Origin: an uncultured Draconibacterium sp.
GTDB taxonomy: Bacteria; Bacteroidota; Bacteroidia; Bacteroidales; Prolixibacteraceae
NCBI RefSeq assembly: GCF_963675065.1
Contig: NZ_OY775905.1
Location: forward strand, 1-64,000
Length of the DNA stretch: 64,000 nucleotides
Direction of reading: 5' to 3'
Below, piece by piece: positions 7,678-17,092 of this stretch. A program made the position numbers and the translations under genes. Under the pieces are notes generated by a model, which worked only from the letters and a program-made list of their open reading frames with translations, was not told where the DNA came from and ran no database searches. Position 1 is the first letter of the stretch. The number at the start of each line of letters is the position of its first letter.

Positions 7678-8885
7678 GCTCAGGAAGTTCGATTTATAGT
7701 GCATTGGCGTACAATCACGATAAGCTAAAAAAGGATGCTGCTTCTGTTTTAATGGTCAACAAAATGATTGAACCTCTCAATGGAGAGTATTCTATTGGCT
7801 TATGCACGAGTTCTTTTGAACCGTATTTAAGCGCCAATAAACGAACCGAAAATCCGGTTATTCATATTTCGTTAAATCCTGATCCAAAGGATAAACTAAA
7901 CGATGAACAATTCTCACGGATGGCTGAGCAATACATGGCAAAACTGGGCTACGGTAATCAACCATACATAGTGTACAAGCATGAAGACATTGACCGCCAT
8001 CATTTGCATATTGTTTCAGTAAAAATTGACGAGACAGGGAAAATGATTCGGGACAATTTTCAACACCGGCTATCCATGCGTATTTGTCGGGAACTGGAAC
8101 AGAATTTTGGATTAACACCCGCCGATGAAAAAGAAAAGAAAGGAGTTTATAACTTAAAGCCGGTTGAATTCGAAAAGGGAAATCTAAAACAGCAAATTGC
8201 CAATGTAGTTCGTCCTGTATCGAGAACGTTGAACTTTCAATCGTTTAATGAATACAAGGCCTTGCTTTCATTCTATAATGTTCATGCTACCGAAGTAAGA
8301 GGAGAAAAGAATGGGAAAGCTTTTCATGGAATTGTTTACGCGGCATTGGATAATAACGGTAAAGTAGCTGGCAATCCAATCAAGTCATCAAAATTTGGCA
8401 AATCCACGGGGCATGAAGCTCTTCTTGCTCAAATTGAAAAATCAAAAGAACAGATCAAAAATAAAAAACTAAAAGATCGACCCAGGGAAGTTATTTCCAA
8501 GGTATTTCATAAGAGTGAGAATCGAAAAGACTTCGAGAACCAGTTATTCAAACAAGGTATTTCTGTGCTGTTTCGTGCGAATGATTCGGGGCGGATTTAT
8601 GGAGCAACTTTTATCGATCACAAGCAAAAGTTTGTGTTCAACGGTTCTCGTCTGGGTAAAGAATTTTCTGCCAATGTTTTTAATGAACGATTTGGCGTAG
8701 AAAACAAAACGGATGCACAATTCAAGTCACCAGACCAGGGCCATTCAGAATTTCCAGACAACAAAGACTCAAGCATCGAAAATCTGGCCGGATTGTTCGG
8801 CATTGAGGCTCTTGGCGAAGACTACCAAGAGGAAGCTTTCATTAGAAGAATGAAACGAAAGAAAAGAAAAAAACGAAAAAGCTAA
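7662..8885 (+). CDS. mobB: Relaxase/mobilization nuclease
   Basis: The 407-residue protein shows the MOB relaxase layout. Candidate nucleophile tyrosines are near the N terminus (Y12 and Y17, in SSIYSALAYN). The metal-binding histidine motif lies at residues 109-116 (D-I-D-R-H-H-L-H), after HISLNPDP at about 66-73. Relaxases nick one strand at oriT and stay covalently bound while it is transferred. The C terminus ends in a dense Lys/Arg tail. The gene lies between the accessory protein and the coupling protein, as in Bacteroides mobABC. Confidence 0.9.
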   Translation: MVAKISSGSSIYSALAYNHDKLKKDAASVLMVNKMIEPLNGEYSIGLCTSSFEPYLSANKRTENPVIHISLNPDPKDKLNDEQFSRMAEQYMAKLGYGNQPYIVYKHEDIDRHHLHIVSVKIDETGKMIRDNFQHRLSMRICRELEQNFGLTPADEKEKKGVYNLKPVEFEKGNLKQQIANVVRPVSRTLNFQSFNEYKALLSFYNVHATEVRGEKNGKAFHGIVYAALDNNGKVAGNPIKSSKFGKSTGHEALLAQIEKSKEQIKNKKLKDRPREVISKVFHKSENRKDFENQLFKQGISVLFRANDSGRIYGATFIDHKQKFVFNGSRLGKEFSANVFNERFGVENKTDAQFKSPDQGHSEFPDNKDSSIENLAGLFGIEALGEDYQEEAFIRRMKRKKRKKRKS

Positions 8886-8888
8886 GCT

Positions 8889-10892
8889 ATGCAAAACGAA
8901 GATGATGTAAGAGCCCTCGCCAAAATTATTGAGCTAATCAGGGCAGTGAGTATCCTCATTTCAATATTTCATATTTACTGGTTTTGTTACGAGATCCTAG
9001 TTGAGTTTCATGCAACAGTTGGCATCATCGATAAAATTCTGCTGAATTTTCAGAAATATACCGAAATCTTTTCAATGCCAATCTGGTCGAAGCTGGCAAG
9101 TTTTGTTTTATTAGCGATTTCCTGTCTGGGCATACGAGGTGTAAAAACGGAGAAGGTAACCTGGACCAAGATTACGATATTTCTCGTTTTCGGATTAGGT
9201 TTCTATTTCTTAAATGGTTTTATGCTGAAACTTCAAACTTCATTATTGGCTAAAAGTATTCTTTACATTTTATCGTTGTCAATTGGGTATGTCCTACTTT
9301 TGAAATCGGGATTATGGATGAGTCGCTTATTAAAAAATAACCTGATGCAGGATGTTTTTAACGACGAAAACGAATCATTTATGCAGGAAATGCAATTAAT
9401 GGAGAACGAATACTCAGTAAACCTCCCCACACGGTTTAAACATAAGGGGACGAACTACGATGGCTGGATTAATGTGGTGAATCCTTTCCGGGCAAGTATT
9501 GTCTTGGGTACTCCGGGAAGCGGTAAATCTTATGCTATTGTAAATAACTACATCAGGCAGCAAATTCAAAAGGGTTTTAGCATGTACATTTACGATTTTA
9601 AGTTTGACGATCTGAGCGTAATTGCTTACAATACACTATTGAAAAACATAAACAGATACGACGTACCTCCGAAATTTTATGTAATAAATTTTGATAACCC
9701 GGAACGTAGTCACCGCTGTAATCCCATTGCTCCTGAATTTATGACTGATATTGCGGATGCTTATGAATCAGCTTACACAATAATGCTTAACCTGAATAAA
9801 ACCTGGATTCAGAAACAAGGGGATTTCTTTGTTGAATCGCCAATTATTCTTTTGGCTGCTATTATCTGGTACCTGAAGATTTATAAAAACGGGAAGTATT
9901 GCACTTTTCCCCATGCAGTGGAATTTTTGAATAAGAAGTATGCTGACATTTTTACCATTCTGACTTCTTATCCAGAGTTGGAAAATTACCTCTCGCCTTT
10001 TATGGATGCCTGGGAAGGCGGAGCACAAGACCAATTGCAGGGGCAGATTGCCAGTGCTAAAATCCCATTATCGAGGATGATCTCACCACAACTCTACTGG
10101 GTGATGTCTGGCAACGATTTTACTTTAGATATTAATAATCCAAAAGAACCAAAGATTCTTTGCGTTGGTAATAATCCGGACCGCCAGAACATTTACTCTG
10201 CAGCACTGGGATTATATAATTCCCGCATCGTAAAACTCATCAATAAAAAGGGACAGTTAAAAAGTTCCGTAATTATAGATGAGCTTCCAACCATTTATTT
10301 CCGTGGATTGGACAACCTAATTGCGACAGCAAGAAGCAATAAAGTTGCGGTATGTTTGGGATTTCAGGATTTTTCGCAGCTAAACCGGGATTATGGCGAC
10401 AAGGAAGCTAAAGTAGTGATGAATACCGTGGGAAATATTTTTAGCGGCCAGGTGGTTGGTGAGACTGCCAAAACCTTGTCGGAACGGTTTGGTAAAGTCC
10501 TTCAAAAACGCCAGTCTATGACCATTAACCGGCAGGATAAATCCACCTCTATTAACACTCAAATGGATACCTTAATTCCAGCTTCGAAAATAAGTAACCT
10601 TACACAGGGAACTTTTGTAGGTGCCGTTTCGGATAACTTTGACGAACGTATTGAGCAAAAGATTTTCCATGCAGAAATTGTAGTTGACAACGAGAAAGTT
10701 GCCAGAGAAACAAAGAACTATAAGCCGATCCCGGTTATCACAAATTTTACCGATAAAGAAGGGAAAAGCCAGCTTCAACAGGAAATTAATTTCAATTATT
10801 CACGCATCAAAAGCGAAACAGCGCAGATTGTTGTGGATGAATTGGAAAGGATTAAAAACGATCCGGGATTGGGGCATTTAATAAAAAATTAA
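8889..10892 (+). CDS. mobC: Type IV coupling protein (VirD4/TraG-like ATPase)
   Basis: The 667-residue protein has N-terminal membrane segments (about residues 15-35, 75-90 and 95-150) and then a cytoplasmic ATPase domain with Walker A GTPGSGKS at 207-214. SSVIIDELPT at about residues 457-466 serves as the Walker B-like strand. Coupling proteins dock the relaxosome to the transfer channel and pump DNA. It follows the relaxase by three bases and is the last recognisable gene of the element on this side. Confidence 0.9.
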   Translation: MQNEDDVRALAKIIELIRAVSILISIFHIYWFCYEILVEFHATVGIIDKILLNFQKYTEIFSMPIWSKLASFVLLAISCLGIRGVKTEKVTWTKITIFLVFGLGFYFLNGFMLKLQTSLLAKSILYILSLSIGYVLLLKSGLWMSRLLKNNLMQDVFNDENESFMQEMQLMENEYSVNLPTRFKHKGTNYDGWINVVNPFRASIVLGTPGSGKSYAIVNNYIRQQIQKGFSMYIYDFKFDDLSVIAYNTLLKNINRYDVPPKFYVINFDNPERSHRCNPIAPEFMTDIADAYESAYTIMLNLNKTWIQKQGDFFVESPIILLAAIIWYLKIYKNGKYCTFPHAVEFLNKKYADIFTILTSYPELENYLSPFMDAWEGGAQDQLQGQIASAKIPLSRMISPQLYWVMSGNDFTLDINNPKEPKILCVGNNPDRQNIYSAALGLYNSRIVKLINKKGQLKSSVIIDELPTIYFRGLDNLIATARSNKVAVCLGFQDFSQLNRDYGDKEAKVVMNTVGNIFSGQVVGETAKTLSERFGKVLQKRQSMTINRQDKSTSINTQMDTLIPASKISNLTQGTFVGAVSDNFDERIEQKIFHAEIVVDNEKVARETKNYKPIPVITNFTDKEGKSQLQQEINFNYSRIKSETAQIVVDELERIKNDPGLGHLIKN

Positions 10893-11932
10893 CTACCGTT
10901 TATCGGTTTTAGACGATCAATAGGCAACACTGCCAATTATATTGTTTTACTCTTTTTTTAAGTTCCATTTATCAACTAAAGATTTATGGCTTTAAAATTT
11001 AAAAAAAAATTAACTGCGATTGTATTATAATTTAAGCCGTTTTTTTTGTGTATCGGCACTCATAAACTCAAACACAGCATCATAATCTTCAATCAAAAAG
11101 TTCGACACCTCTCCGCTTGGGATCACCAAAGCAGGGATTTTATCAGAAATGATGGAATCCCTTTTTTATTTCCGTCCAGAGCCTACGCTATTTATGGGGT
11201 TGGAGAAAAAGAATTTATCTTTGTGTTTCGAGCGTGGTCTGTTTTTAGGTTCTAGTAGATTCCTTTCAGAAATATCGAATTCTAAAAACCTTTTTACTGA
11301 ATATGCTACAAAAAACTGAATGAATAGTTAAGTATCATGCTGCTAATTTTTGATTGTTATTATTTATTTTAAATTCTTCCATTGTTTGAAAGTCTAAAGC
11401 TGAGTGTCTTCTTTTATTATGCCAGGATTCTATCCATTTAAACAAGGATTTGTAAGTGAATTTCCAGGTGAATAACTAACAATAATTTTGTTTGCTCAAA
11501 AACATTTGGCCTTATCTGCAAATGCAGCAGTTAATATCTATCATAAATTTGCAACCGGTAAAACAATATGTTTTTTACATTGAATTTAGTCGAAAATCGC
11601 CACTATTTAAAAATCTAACCAACAATACATTACCTTTTCGTTCATCAAAATTAACTCGTAAGATTTGCATATAACAAAGCTTACAGCTACATTTGGGTTA
11701 TACAAAAACGAGTTCATTGAGAGAGAAAAAATATTTTCCGCATTAATCAATAAATTGGTAAACTCAACAGAAAAAATTTAACCGAGTAAGCTCTTTATGG
11801 TTGTAAAAGCAGGCCTTGTAGTCCCGATTTATCGGGATGAGTCTTCGGACCGGTGGAAGTTTGATCAGCCGGGCGCTCAAATCCTGTTATACAGGGGTTT
11901 TCACAATGGATTAGTGCGGATTTTTTTTGTCT
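10893..11932. other. Gene-poor element/chromosome border with decayed fragments
   Basis: About 1 kb between mobC and lnt has no intact gene. On the minus strand a protein-like tail without a start (about 11025-11157, containing ALVIPSGEVSNFLIEDYDAV) ends at 11025. A second tail ending near 11154 (RPRSKHKDKFFFSNP) precedes it. An IS3-type transposase remnant follows at 11335-11475. Two small hairpins (11822-11837, TCCCGAT arms; 11883-11895, CCTGT arms) stand near the lnt end and may serve termination. The element's attachment site could lie here, but I cannot identify direct repeats because the other end is outside the window. Confidence 0.5.
11335..11475 (-). pseudogene. IS3-family transposase, C-terminal remnant
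   Basis: Read on the minus strand, this piece encodes about 45 residues with the terminal signature of IS3-family (IS150-like) transposases. A WIESWHNKRRHSALDF-type motif is followed by a QTMEEF segment and a stop at 11335. The rest of the rve integrase domain and orfA are absent, and upstream sequence does not continue in any frame. It is a relic of an insertion at the edge of the conjugative element. Confidence 0.7.
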
Positions 11933-13525
11933 TTACGCGAACCTTCTCACAAACACCAACAATACCATTAATACACTTATAAACACCGAAGTACGAGCGA
12001 TATAATCGCCATGTTTTACATAGAAAGTAAGTGCCTCATTTTTGTTGATCGATCCGGCAATTGCAGCTTCCTGCCACCAGTTTGTTGCTTGCAAAACATC
12101 GCCACGCTGGTTAATAAAACACGACGTTCCGGTGTTTGCCGACCGTGCAATACTGCGCCGCGTTTCAACTGCCCGCAATTGCGAAAACAACAGGTGCTGT
12201 TTATAGCCGCGTGAATTTTTCCACCAGCCATCGTTAGTGATTACAAAAATTACATCGGCCCCTTTTTTTACGTAATCAGCCACATCTTCGCCAAACACCG
12301 ATTCGAAACAAATTACCGGCGCTATCACCGCTTTTTCGGCTACCAGGTTTGAGGCTTCAATTTGTCTCCCCAGCGATCCGGAAGCACCTCCCAAATCAAT
12401 GTAGTTGTTTTTCAGAAAGGAGAAATACTTTTGAAATGGCACCTTTTCAACTCCGGCAACCAATTTCGATTTATGGTAAATCTGCACCTCTCTGGCTTGG
12501 CTTAAAAGCATTGCCGTGTTGTAGCGGTCGTAAATTATGCCATTGTTATGCTGTGCCGTGTAAGTGATATCTTCTTCATTGTCGTACACTTCATACGATG
12601 AAACCCCGAACACCATTTCAGTGTTTTCGTATTGCTGAAGAAAGTTCTGCAGACGATTTAAAAATACGTTCGAATCAAGTGTCGCTTCATTCCAAAGCGT
12701 TTGATGTTCAAACAAGGTTTCCGGGCCAACAATAAAGTCAGTACTATCGGTTGTTACTTCGGCGGCCAAACGCAGAAAATCATCCAGTTTTTGAGTTTCT
12801 GCTTCCATGTCAAACTTTTCATTATACGGATCGACATTGGGCTGTACGATGGCAACGTTTATTGGATTTTCTTTTTCCTTGTATGAAGAATACAACTGAA
12901 ACGAAATGATTAACGGAACGACCAATAATACCAGTAATACAGTTGAACTGGTAATCGTTTTTTTCAATGGACTTTTTAGCTGAATATTCTGCAAAAGCTG
13001 AAACAGGAAGAGATTCAACAGCAGAATCCATAAAGACCCGCCAAAAGTTCCCGAATATTCATACCACTGAATGATTTTTACAGGATTGGCCAATACACTT
13101 CCCAATTGCAGGCAAGGCCATTCAATGTCCCATTTAAACTGCAGGTATTCGAGTGAAATTATAAATACTACCAGCGAAATATAACCCAGCGGCGACGATA
13201 ATTTTCCTCGAATAGAATGAGCCGCCCACCAGACCAACGACATCAAAAAAGCGTTGAAAATCATGGCAGATCCCACTCCAACCAACGAAACTTTTGTCAT
13301 CCACCACGAAGCCAAAACATTCCAAATGAGAGCAGCAAGAAATACATGGCCCCACAACGACACGGGCGGAAAACCTTCTTTATATTTGAAAAAGAAATTT
13401 TCGAGGTAAAGCAGCGGAATAAACGCAACAAAAAGTACCCACCCGGGAAATCCAAGCCAGGGCAAACTTAATAATACACCGCCACTAACAGAAAGTAACA
13501 GCCTGTGAAATCGTTTCATAGGCAA
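11933..13525 (-). CDS. lnt: Apolipoprotein N-acyltransferase
   Basis: Lnt adds the third acyl chain to lipoproteins at the outer face of the inner membrane. The 530-residue protein has about six N-terminal membrane helices (residues 8-40, 60-130, 163-215) and then a nitrilase-type domain. The expected triad is in place: E269 (GPETLFEH), K352 (YHKSKLV) and C406 (VICFES). A last helix near the C terminus matches the family. It is the third gene of a leftward run after the two 5'-nucleotidase genes, nine bases downstream. Confidence 0.93.
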   Translation of the reverse strand: MPMKRFHRLLLSVSGGVLLSLPWLGFPGWVLFVAFIPLLYLENFFFKYKEGFPPVSLWGHVFLAALIWNVLASWWMTKVSLVGVGSAMIFNAFLMSLVWWAAHSIRGKLSSPLGYISLVVFIISLEYLQFKWDIEWPCLQLGSVLANPVKIIQWYEYSGTFGGSLWILLLNLFLFQLLQNIQLKSPLKKTITSSTVLLVLLVVPLIISFQLYSSYKEKENPINVAIVQPNVDPYNEKFDMEAETQKLDDFLRLAAEVTTDSTDFIVGPETLFEHQTLWNEATLDSNVFLNRLQNFLQQYENTEMVFGVSSYEVYDNEEDITYTAQHNNGIIYDRYNTAMLLSQAREVQIYHKSKLVAGVEKVPFQKYFSFLKNNYIDLGGASGSLGRQIEASNLVAEKAVIAPVICFESVFGEDVADYVKKGADVIFVITNDGWWKNSRGYKQHLLFSQLRAVETRRSIARSANTGTSCFINQRGDVLQATNWWQEAAIAGSINKNEALTFYVKHGDYIARTSVFISVLMVLLVFVRRFA

Positions 13526-13533
13526 ATGAATTT

Positions 13534-14442
13534 TTATAGCAGATCGGAATAAACAGCTTTTTTATTCCTTTTTGATTTTTCGAAAACAAAATCAACCTTT
13601 CCAACCACAAGACCACCCCACCAGGCTTGATTTACGATTACAGGTTGTCCGAGTTTATTCTTTTCTTCCAACGGTTTTTCAAGGTACGAGTGTGTGTGTC
13701 CGCCGATAATCAAATCGGTGTACGATGTTTCAGCAGCAAGATCCATATCGCTTACCTTGTTTTCGCGGTAGCGTAATCCTAAATGAGAAAGACAAATTAC
13801 CAAATCGCACTTCTTGTCATTTCGCAGGAAACTTTCCATTCTCTGTGCAACAACCAGCGGATCGTTATAAACTGTTGCTCCGTAATTCTTCTTCCCAACA
13901 AGATTTTCTAATTCGATACCTACTCCGTAAATTCCGATTTTTACTCCGTCGCGCTTAAAAATCTTATACTCCGGAAAACTTCCTGATAAAATGGTATCAG
14001 AAAAATCGTAATTCGATGAAATGATTGGGAATTCGGCATTTGGCAGCGGATCTTTTATACCCTGCAACCCATTATCAAATTCGTGGTTCCCAATTGTGCT
14101 TGCATCGTAACCGGCCTCGCTCATCACCTTCAACATCAACTCCCCTTTAAAGTAGTTAAAGTAGGGCGTTCCCTGAAACATATCGCCGGCGTCGAGCAAC
14201 AAAGTATTTGGATTTTTTTGACGCTCAAGGGTGGCTAATTTTGCAATTCGTGCTAAACCTCCTTTGTTGGCATATCGTTCGTTGGTACCGCTAAATGGCT
14301 CAATATGGCAGTGAATATCGTTGGTGTGCAATATCGATATTGTGGTAAAATCTTCGTGTGCAAATAATTCGTAGGGTACCGCTCCTAAAGTAATCCCGGC
14401 TGTTCCGGCGGCAACGTTTCTTATAAATCTTCTTCTGTTCAT
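13534..14442 (-). CDS. 5'-nucleotidase/UshA-like metallophosphatase, catalytic domain only
   Basis: The 302-residue protein carries the calcineurin-like metal-binding motifs LHTNDIHCH (about 35-43), LLDAGDMFQG, IGNHEFDNG and GGHTHSYLE, as in the N-terminal half of UshA/5'-nucleotidases. It begins with a twin-arginine-type signal (RRRFIRN, then a hydrophobic stretch), so export by Tat is likely. The C-terminal nucleotidase domain normally fused to it is a separate gene immediately upstream, overlapping by one base (TAATG). The two products probably assemble in the periplasm to dephosphorylate nucleotides; this assembly is inference. Confidence 0.88.
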   Translation of the reverse strand: MNRRRFIRNVAAGTAGITLGAVPYELFAHEDFTTISILHTNDIHCHIEPFSGTNERYANKGGLARIAKLATLERQKNPNTLLLDAGDMFQGTPYFNYFKGELMLKVMSEAGYDASTIGNHEFDNGLQGIKDPLPNAEFPIISSNYDFSDTILSGSFPEYKIFKRDGVKIGIYGVGIELENLVGKKNYGATVYNDPLVVAQRMESFLRNDKKCDLVICLSHLGLRYRENKVSDMDLAAETSYTDLIIGGHTHSYLEKPLEEKNKLGQPVIVNQAWWGGLVVGKVDFVFEKSKRNKKAVYSDLL

Positions 14443-15200
14443 TATTTTATCCTCCCATCCAGCTTTGGATTAACATGCTGATTATTGGCAGCCAATTCTT
14501 CCAGATAATCAATTATCACATCACGTATTTTTTCTCCACTGTTTATAAACTGCTCGTTTTCTGCCAACATTTCAAGTCCATCTCCACCTGCTGCCACATA
14601 ATCGTTTGTCACTAACCAGTAGTTTTTATTAAAATCCAGTTTCTCTCCTCCTATTTTCACCTCAGTGGCTATATCGTTGGCAATAACCATTTGTGTTCCT
14701 CCAACACTTCCACCTCCATGATCGGCAACATAATCCAAAAAAGCCTTCATTTTTTCGCCTTTCAACTCTAAAAATACCAATTCATTCTCGAAAGGCATTA
14801 ACTCAAAAATATTTCCAACGGTAATTTCCCCTTTCGGAAGTGTTGAACGTATGCCGCCGTAATTAAAAAATGACACGGCAGGCGTAAGATTCAATTGATG
14901 ATCGTTGGCCACTACTGCTCCTTGCTCCAGTAATAAGTCGGCCAAAAAGTTAGTCAACAGACTTTCCGGTTTGCCTTTACCCAATTCATTATCAGAGATG
15001 GCAAGCACCCGGTTCATATCTTTTTCAAGTATGTTTTTATATGGAGCATAAAGCTTTACAATAGTACTATCCATTGTTCCAACCTCTTCTGAGACAGAAA
15101 CATTCTCGATTTCATAACTTTTTTGAACAAACTGTGTTTTACACGAAAAAGTGAATAAGAGGCAAGTTATTAACAACAGGTAGCTGATAGTTTGTCGCAT
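14442..15200 (-). CDS. 5'-nucleotidase C-terminal-domain lipoprotein
   Basis: The 252-residue protein matches the C-terminal substrate-binding domain of 5'-nucleotidases. It has LLTNFLADLL (as in the TNxxADA region), NYGGIRSTLP, GEITVGNIFELMPFEN and NDYVAAGGDGL. It starts with a lipoprotein-like signal ending in a cysteine at about residue 20 (TFSCKTQ), so it should be membrane-anchored. The metal-binding half is the next gene. The binding domain is exported by Sec as a lipoprotein while the catalytic half carries a Tat-like signal. Confidence 0.85.
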   Translation of the reverse strand: MRQTISYLLLITCLLFTFSCKTQFVQKSYEIENVSVSEEVGTMDSTIVKLYAPYKNILEKDMNRVLAISDNELGKGKPESLLTNFLADLLLEQGAVVANDHQLNLTPAVSFFNYGGIRSTLPKGEITVGNIFELMPFENELVFLELKGEKMKAFLDYVADHGGGSVGGTQMVIANDIATEVKIGGEKLDFNKNYWLVTNDYVAAGGDGLEMLAENEQFINSGEKIRDVIIDYLEELAANNQHVNPKLDGRIK

Positions 15201-15274
15201 AAATAAATTATAATTTTTTCCGTTAATCCTATTTTAGCATTAATGTTGTACAAGGAAACAAAATAGTAGAAAAC

Positions 15275-16330
15275 ATGTTCGTGTCAAACTTACATATAAA
15301 ATCATTTATCAAAATATTTTTAATATTTTTTTTAGTAACATTTCTTGTTCCTGTAAACAGTTGGTCGCAATCAAAAGAGGTTGTTGCACTTAAAGGTGAT
15401 GGAATTTATCGTTTGCTAACCCGATACGGTTTGTCATCGGCTCAATATATGGATGATTTTATAGCTTTAAACAAAAGTAATCTGGGAAGGAATAATTCCT
15501 TACTGGCAGGTGTAAAATATAAACTTCCTGATACGGCAAAATTACCGGCCACCAGCGCTGCTACAAGTATTACCCCATCAAAAGGAACCGGAAAAATGGT
15601 TCACTACGATATATTTGGCAGCAAATATGCCGATATTGAAATTAAAAGTAACGACCTAAAAGGAGCTGTGTACTACCTGGTTGGCGGACATGGTGGCCCT
15701 GACCCCGGTGCTGTTGGAAAATATAATGGCTACCACGTTTATGAAGATGAATATGCTTATGATGTTACCTTGCGCCTGGCAAAGAATCTCATTGCCGAGG
15801 GAGCCACGGTTTACTTAATCACCCGTGACAAAAACGACGGAATTCGTGATGACTACAGCCTAAAAGCCGATAAAGACGAAGTTTGTTATCCGAACTTACA
15901 GATTCCGTTGAATCAAACCCGGCGCCTCCGCCAACGCACCGAAGCGGTTAATAATCTCTACAAAAAGCATAAAGGATCCTTTCAGCGAATGATTGCTGTA
16001 CATGTCGATTCAAGATCGAGAAACGAAAATATTGATATCTTTTTTTATCACGACAAACGCAGCGAAACCGGAGAAAAAGCATGTAAAATTCTTCGAGACA
16101 CGATTGAGAAAAAATACCATGAACATCAGCCCAATCGCGGTTACACCGGAACTGTATCAACCCGAAATTTATACGTGGTGAGAAATACCTGGCCTACTGC
16201 CGTTTTTATTGAATTGGGCAACATGAATCACCAGCGCGATGTAAAACGTTTGGTAATCCCCAGTAATCGTCAAGCGGTCGCCAACTGGTTAACATTTGGT
16301 TTAATAACCGACTATAAAACCAATAAATAA
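15275..16330 (+). CDS. N-acetylmuramoyl-L-alanine amidase (Amidase_3)
   Basis: The 351-residue exported protein has an N-terminal signal/anchor (about residues 10-32), a LysM-like module (about 35-85) and a zinc amidase domain. Expected metal and catalytic residues appear as H139 (GGHGGPDPGA), an acidic residue near 157-159, H243 (AVHVDSRS) and E313 (FIELGNMNH). It cleaves the bond between muramic acid and the stem peptide and so acts in cell separation or wall turnover. It is transcribed divergently from the nucleotidase genes across a 74-base gap. Confidence 0.88.
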   Translation: MFVSNLHIKSFIKIFLIFFLVTFLVPVNSWSQSKEVVALKGDGIYRLLTRYGLSSAQYMDDFIALNKSNLGRNNSLLAGVKYKLPDTAKLPATSAATSITPSKGTGKMVHYDIFGSKYADIEIKSNDLKGAVYYLVGGHGGPDPGAVGKYNGYHVYEDEYAYDVTLRLAKNLIAEGATVYLITRDKNDGIRDDYSLKADKDEVCYPNLQIPLNQTRRLRQRTEAVNNLYKKHKGSFQRMIAVHVDSRSRNENIDIFFYHDKRSETGEKACKILRDTIEKKYHEHQPNRGYTGTVSTRNLYVVRNTWPTAVFIELGNMNHQRDVKRLVIPSNRQAVANWLTFGLITDYKTNK

Positions 16331-16379
16331 ACCCGCTTTTTCCTACTCAACTTAAATCCCAACCATTTGTTATGCTTGT

Positions 16380-16751
16380 GTGAAGCAAAAACAAATGATA
16401 CTGCTTTTCGACGGTGTTTGTAATCTCTGCAATTCAGCCGTTGATCTAATACTTAAAAAAGCCCGTGAGAGCCATTTTAAGCTTATTCCGCTGCAATCGG
16501 ATGAAGGACAACAATTGTTAAAGGAGTTTGATTTGCCGCTTGAGATTAACACCGTGGTGCTCATTCAAAACAATCAGGTATTTTCTGAATCGGAAGCAAT
16601 ACTTGAAATCTGCACGCACCTAAAAGCTCCGTGGAGCTGGCTGGCAGTATTTAAAATGCTACCAAAAAGCTGGCGCGACAAATTATATCGTTTTGTGGCC
16701 AATAACCGTTACAAATGGTTTGGGAAACGAACCAGCTGCCGTAGTTTCTAA
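16380..16751 (+). CDS. DCC-family thiol-disulfide oxidoreductase-like protein (DUF393)
   Basis: The 123-residue protein has the family's N-terminal motif LFDGVCNLCNSAV with the paired cysteines (DGxCxxC) and a C-terminal basic segment, as usual for DUF393. The cellular role of the family is not well defined; a thioredoxin-like redox function is assumed. Translation can start at GTG 16380 or at ATG 16395; the second keeps the DGVC motif at a typical distance. The gene ends just before the 21-base-phased GCGAG array. Confidence 0.85.
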   Translation: MKQKQMILLFDGVCNLCNSAVDLILKKARESHFKLIPLQSDEGQQLLKEFDLPLEINTVVLIQNNQVFSESEAILEICTHLKAPWSWLAVFKMLPKSWRDKLYRFVANNRYKWFGKRTSCRSF

Positions 16752-16786
16752 CGCATAAACTCCTTCCCTGCATCTATAATTACCTC

Positions 16787-17011
16787 GCGAGTATAATATA
16801 TTGCCCTGCGAGCTATAATTAATAGCTTGCGAGCTATGTTTACCAGGGTGCGAGCTATAATTATAAGGGTGCGAGTATATAATATCGACGTGCGAGTCTA
16901 GCTCGCTACCGTTTTATTGCGGCTCGCATGTGTTTATTTATTGCTCGCACGCTATTATTTGTACCTCGCGTGCTTATATTTTATACTCGCAAGGCATTTT
17001 CACTAGCTCGC
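16787..17011. repeat. Twelve-unit GCGAG array with exact 21-base phasing and central inversion
   Basis: GCGAG occurs at 16787, 16808, 16829, 16850, 16871 and 16892. Its reverse complement CTCGC occurs at 16902, 16923, 16944, 16965, 16986 and 17007. Every step is 21 bases within each half, and the two halves mirror each other about base 16899. The 16-base spacers are AT-rich and differ, though many begin TATAA or CTATAA and end near GG(G)T or GCTT. In single strands the halves could pair as six short GC-rich stems. It lies in the 341-base gap between two convergent genes (16752-17092), with no coding frame. A base-degenerate partial unit may precede it near 16770. Confidence 0.95.
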
Positions 17012-17092
17012 AGCCCTGTTTTTATAGCAGGAGTATCTGAAAATCAAAAAAGATTGGCTACTATGTGTTGGGGGAATGAACGAAAAGCTTGT

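Noticed and set aside
11815..11900. tRNA-like piece with a GCTCAAATCC T-loop resemblance
   Set aside because: No acceptor stem, D-arm or anticodon arm can be built around it.
16787..16896. TATAAT-like words after several GCGAG units as -10 promoters
   Set aside because: Bacteroidetes primary sigma factors use TAnnTTTG, and the region lies between convergent genes.
16787..17011. Phased GCGAG array as a CRISPR array
   Set aside because: The shared word is only 5-6 bases, spacers are 16 bases, the orientation flips midway and no cas gene is near.
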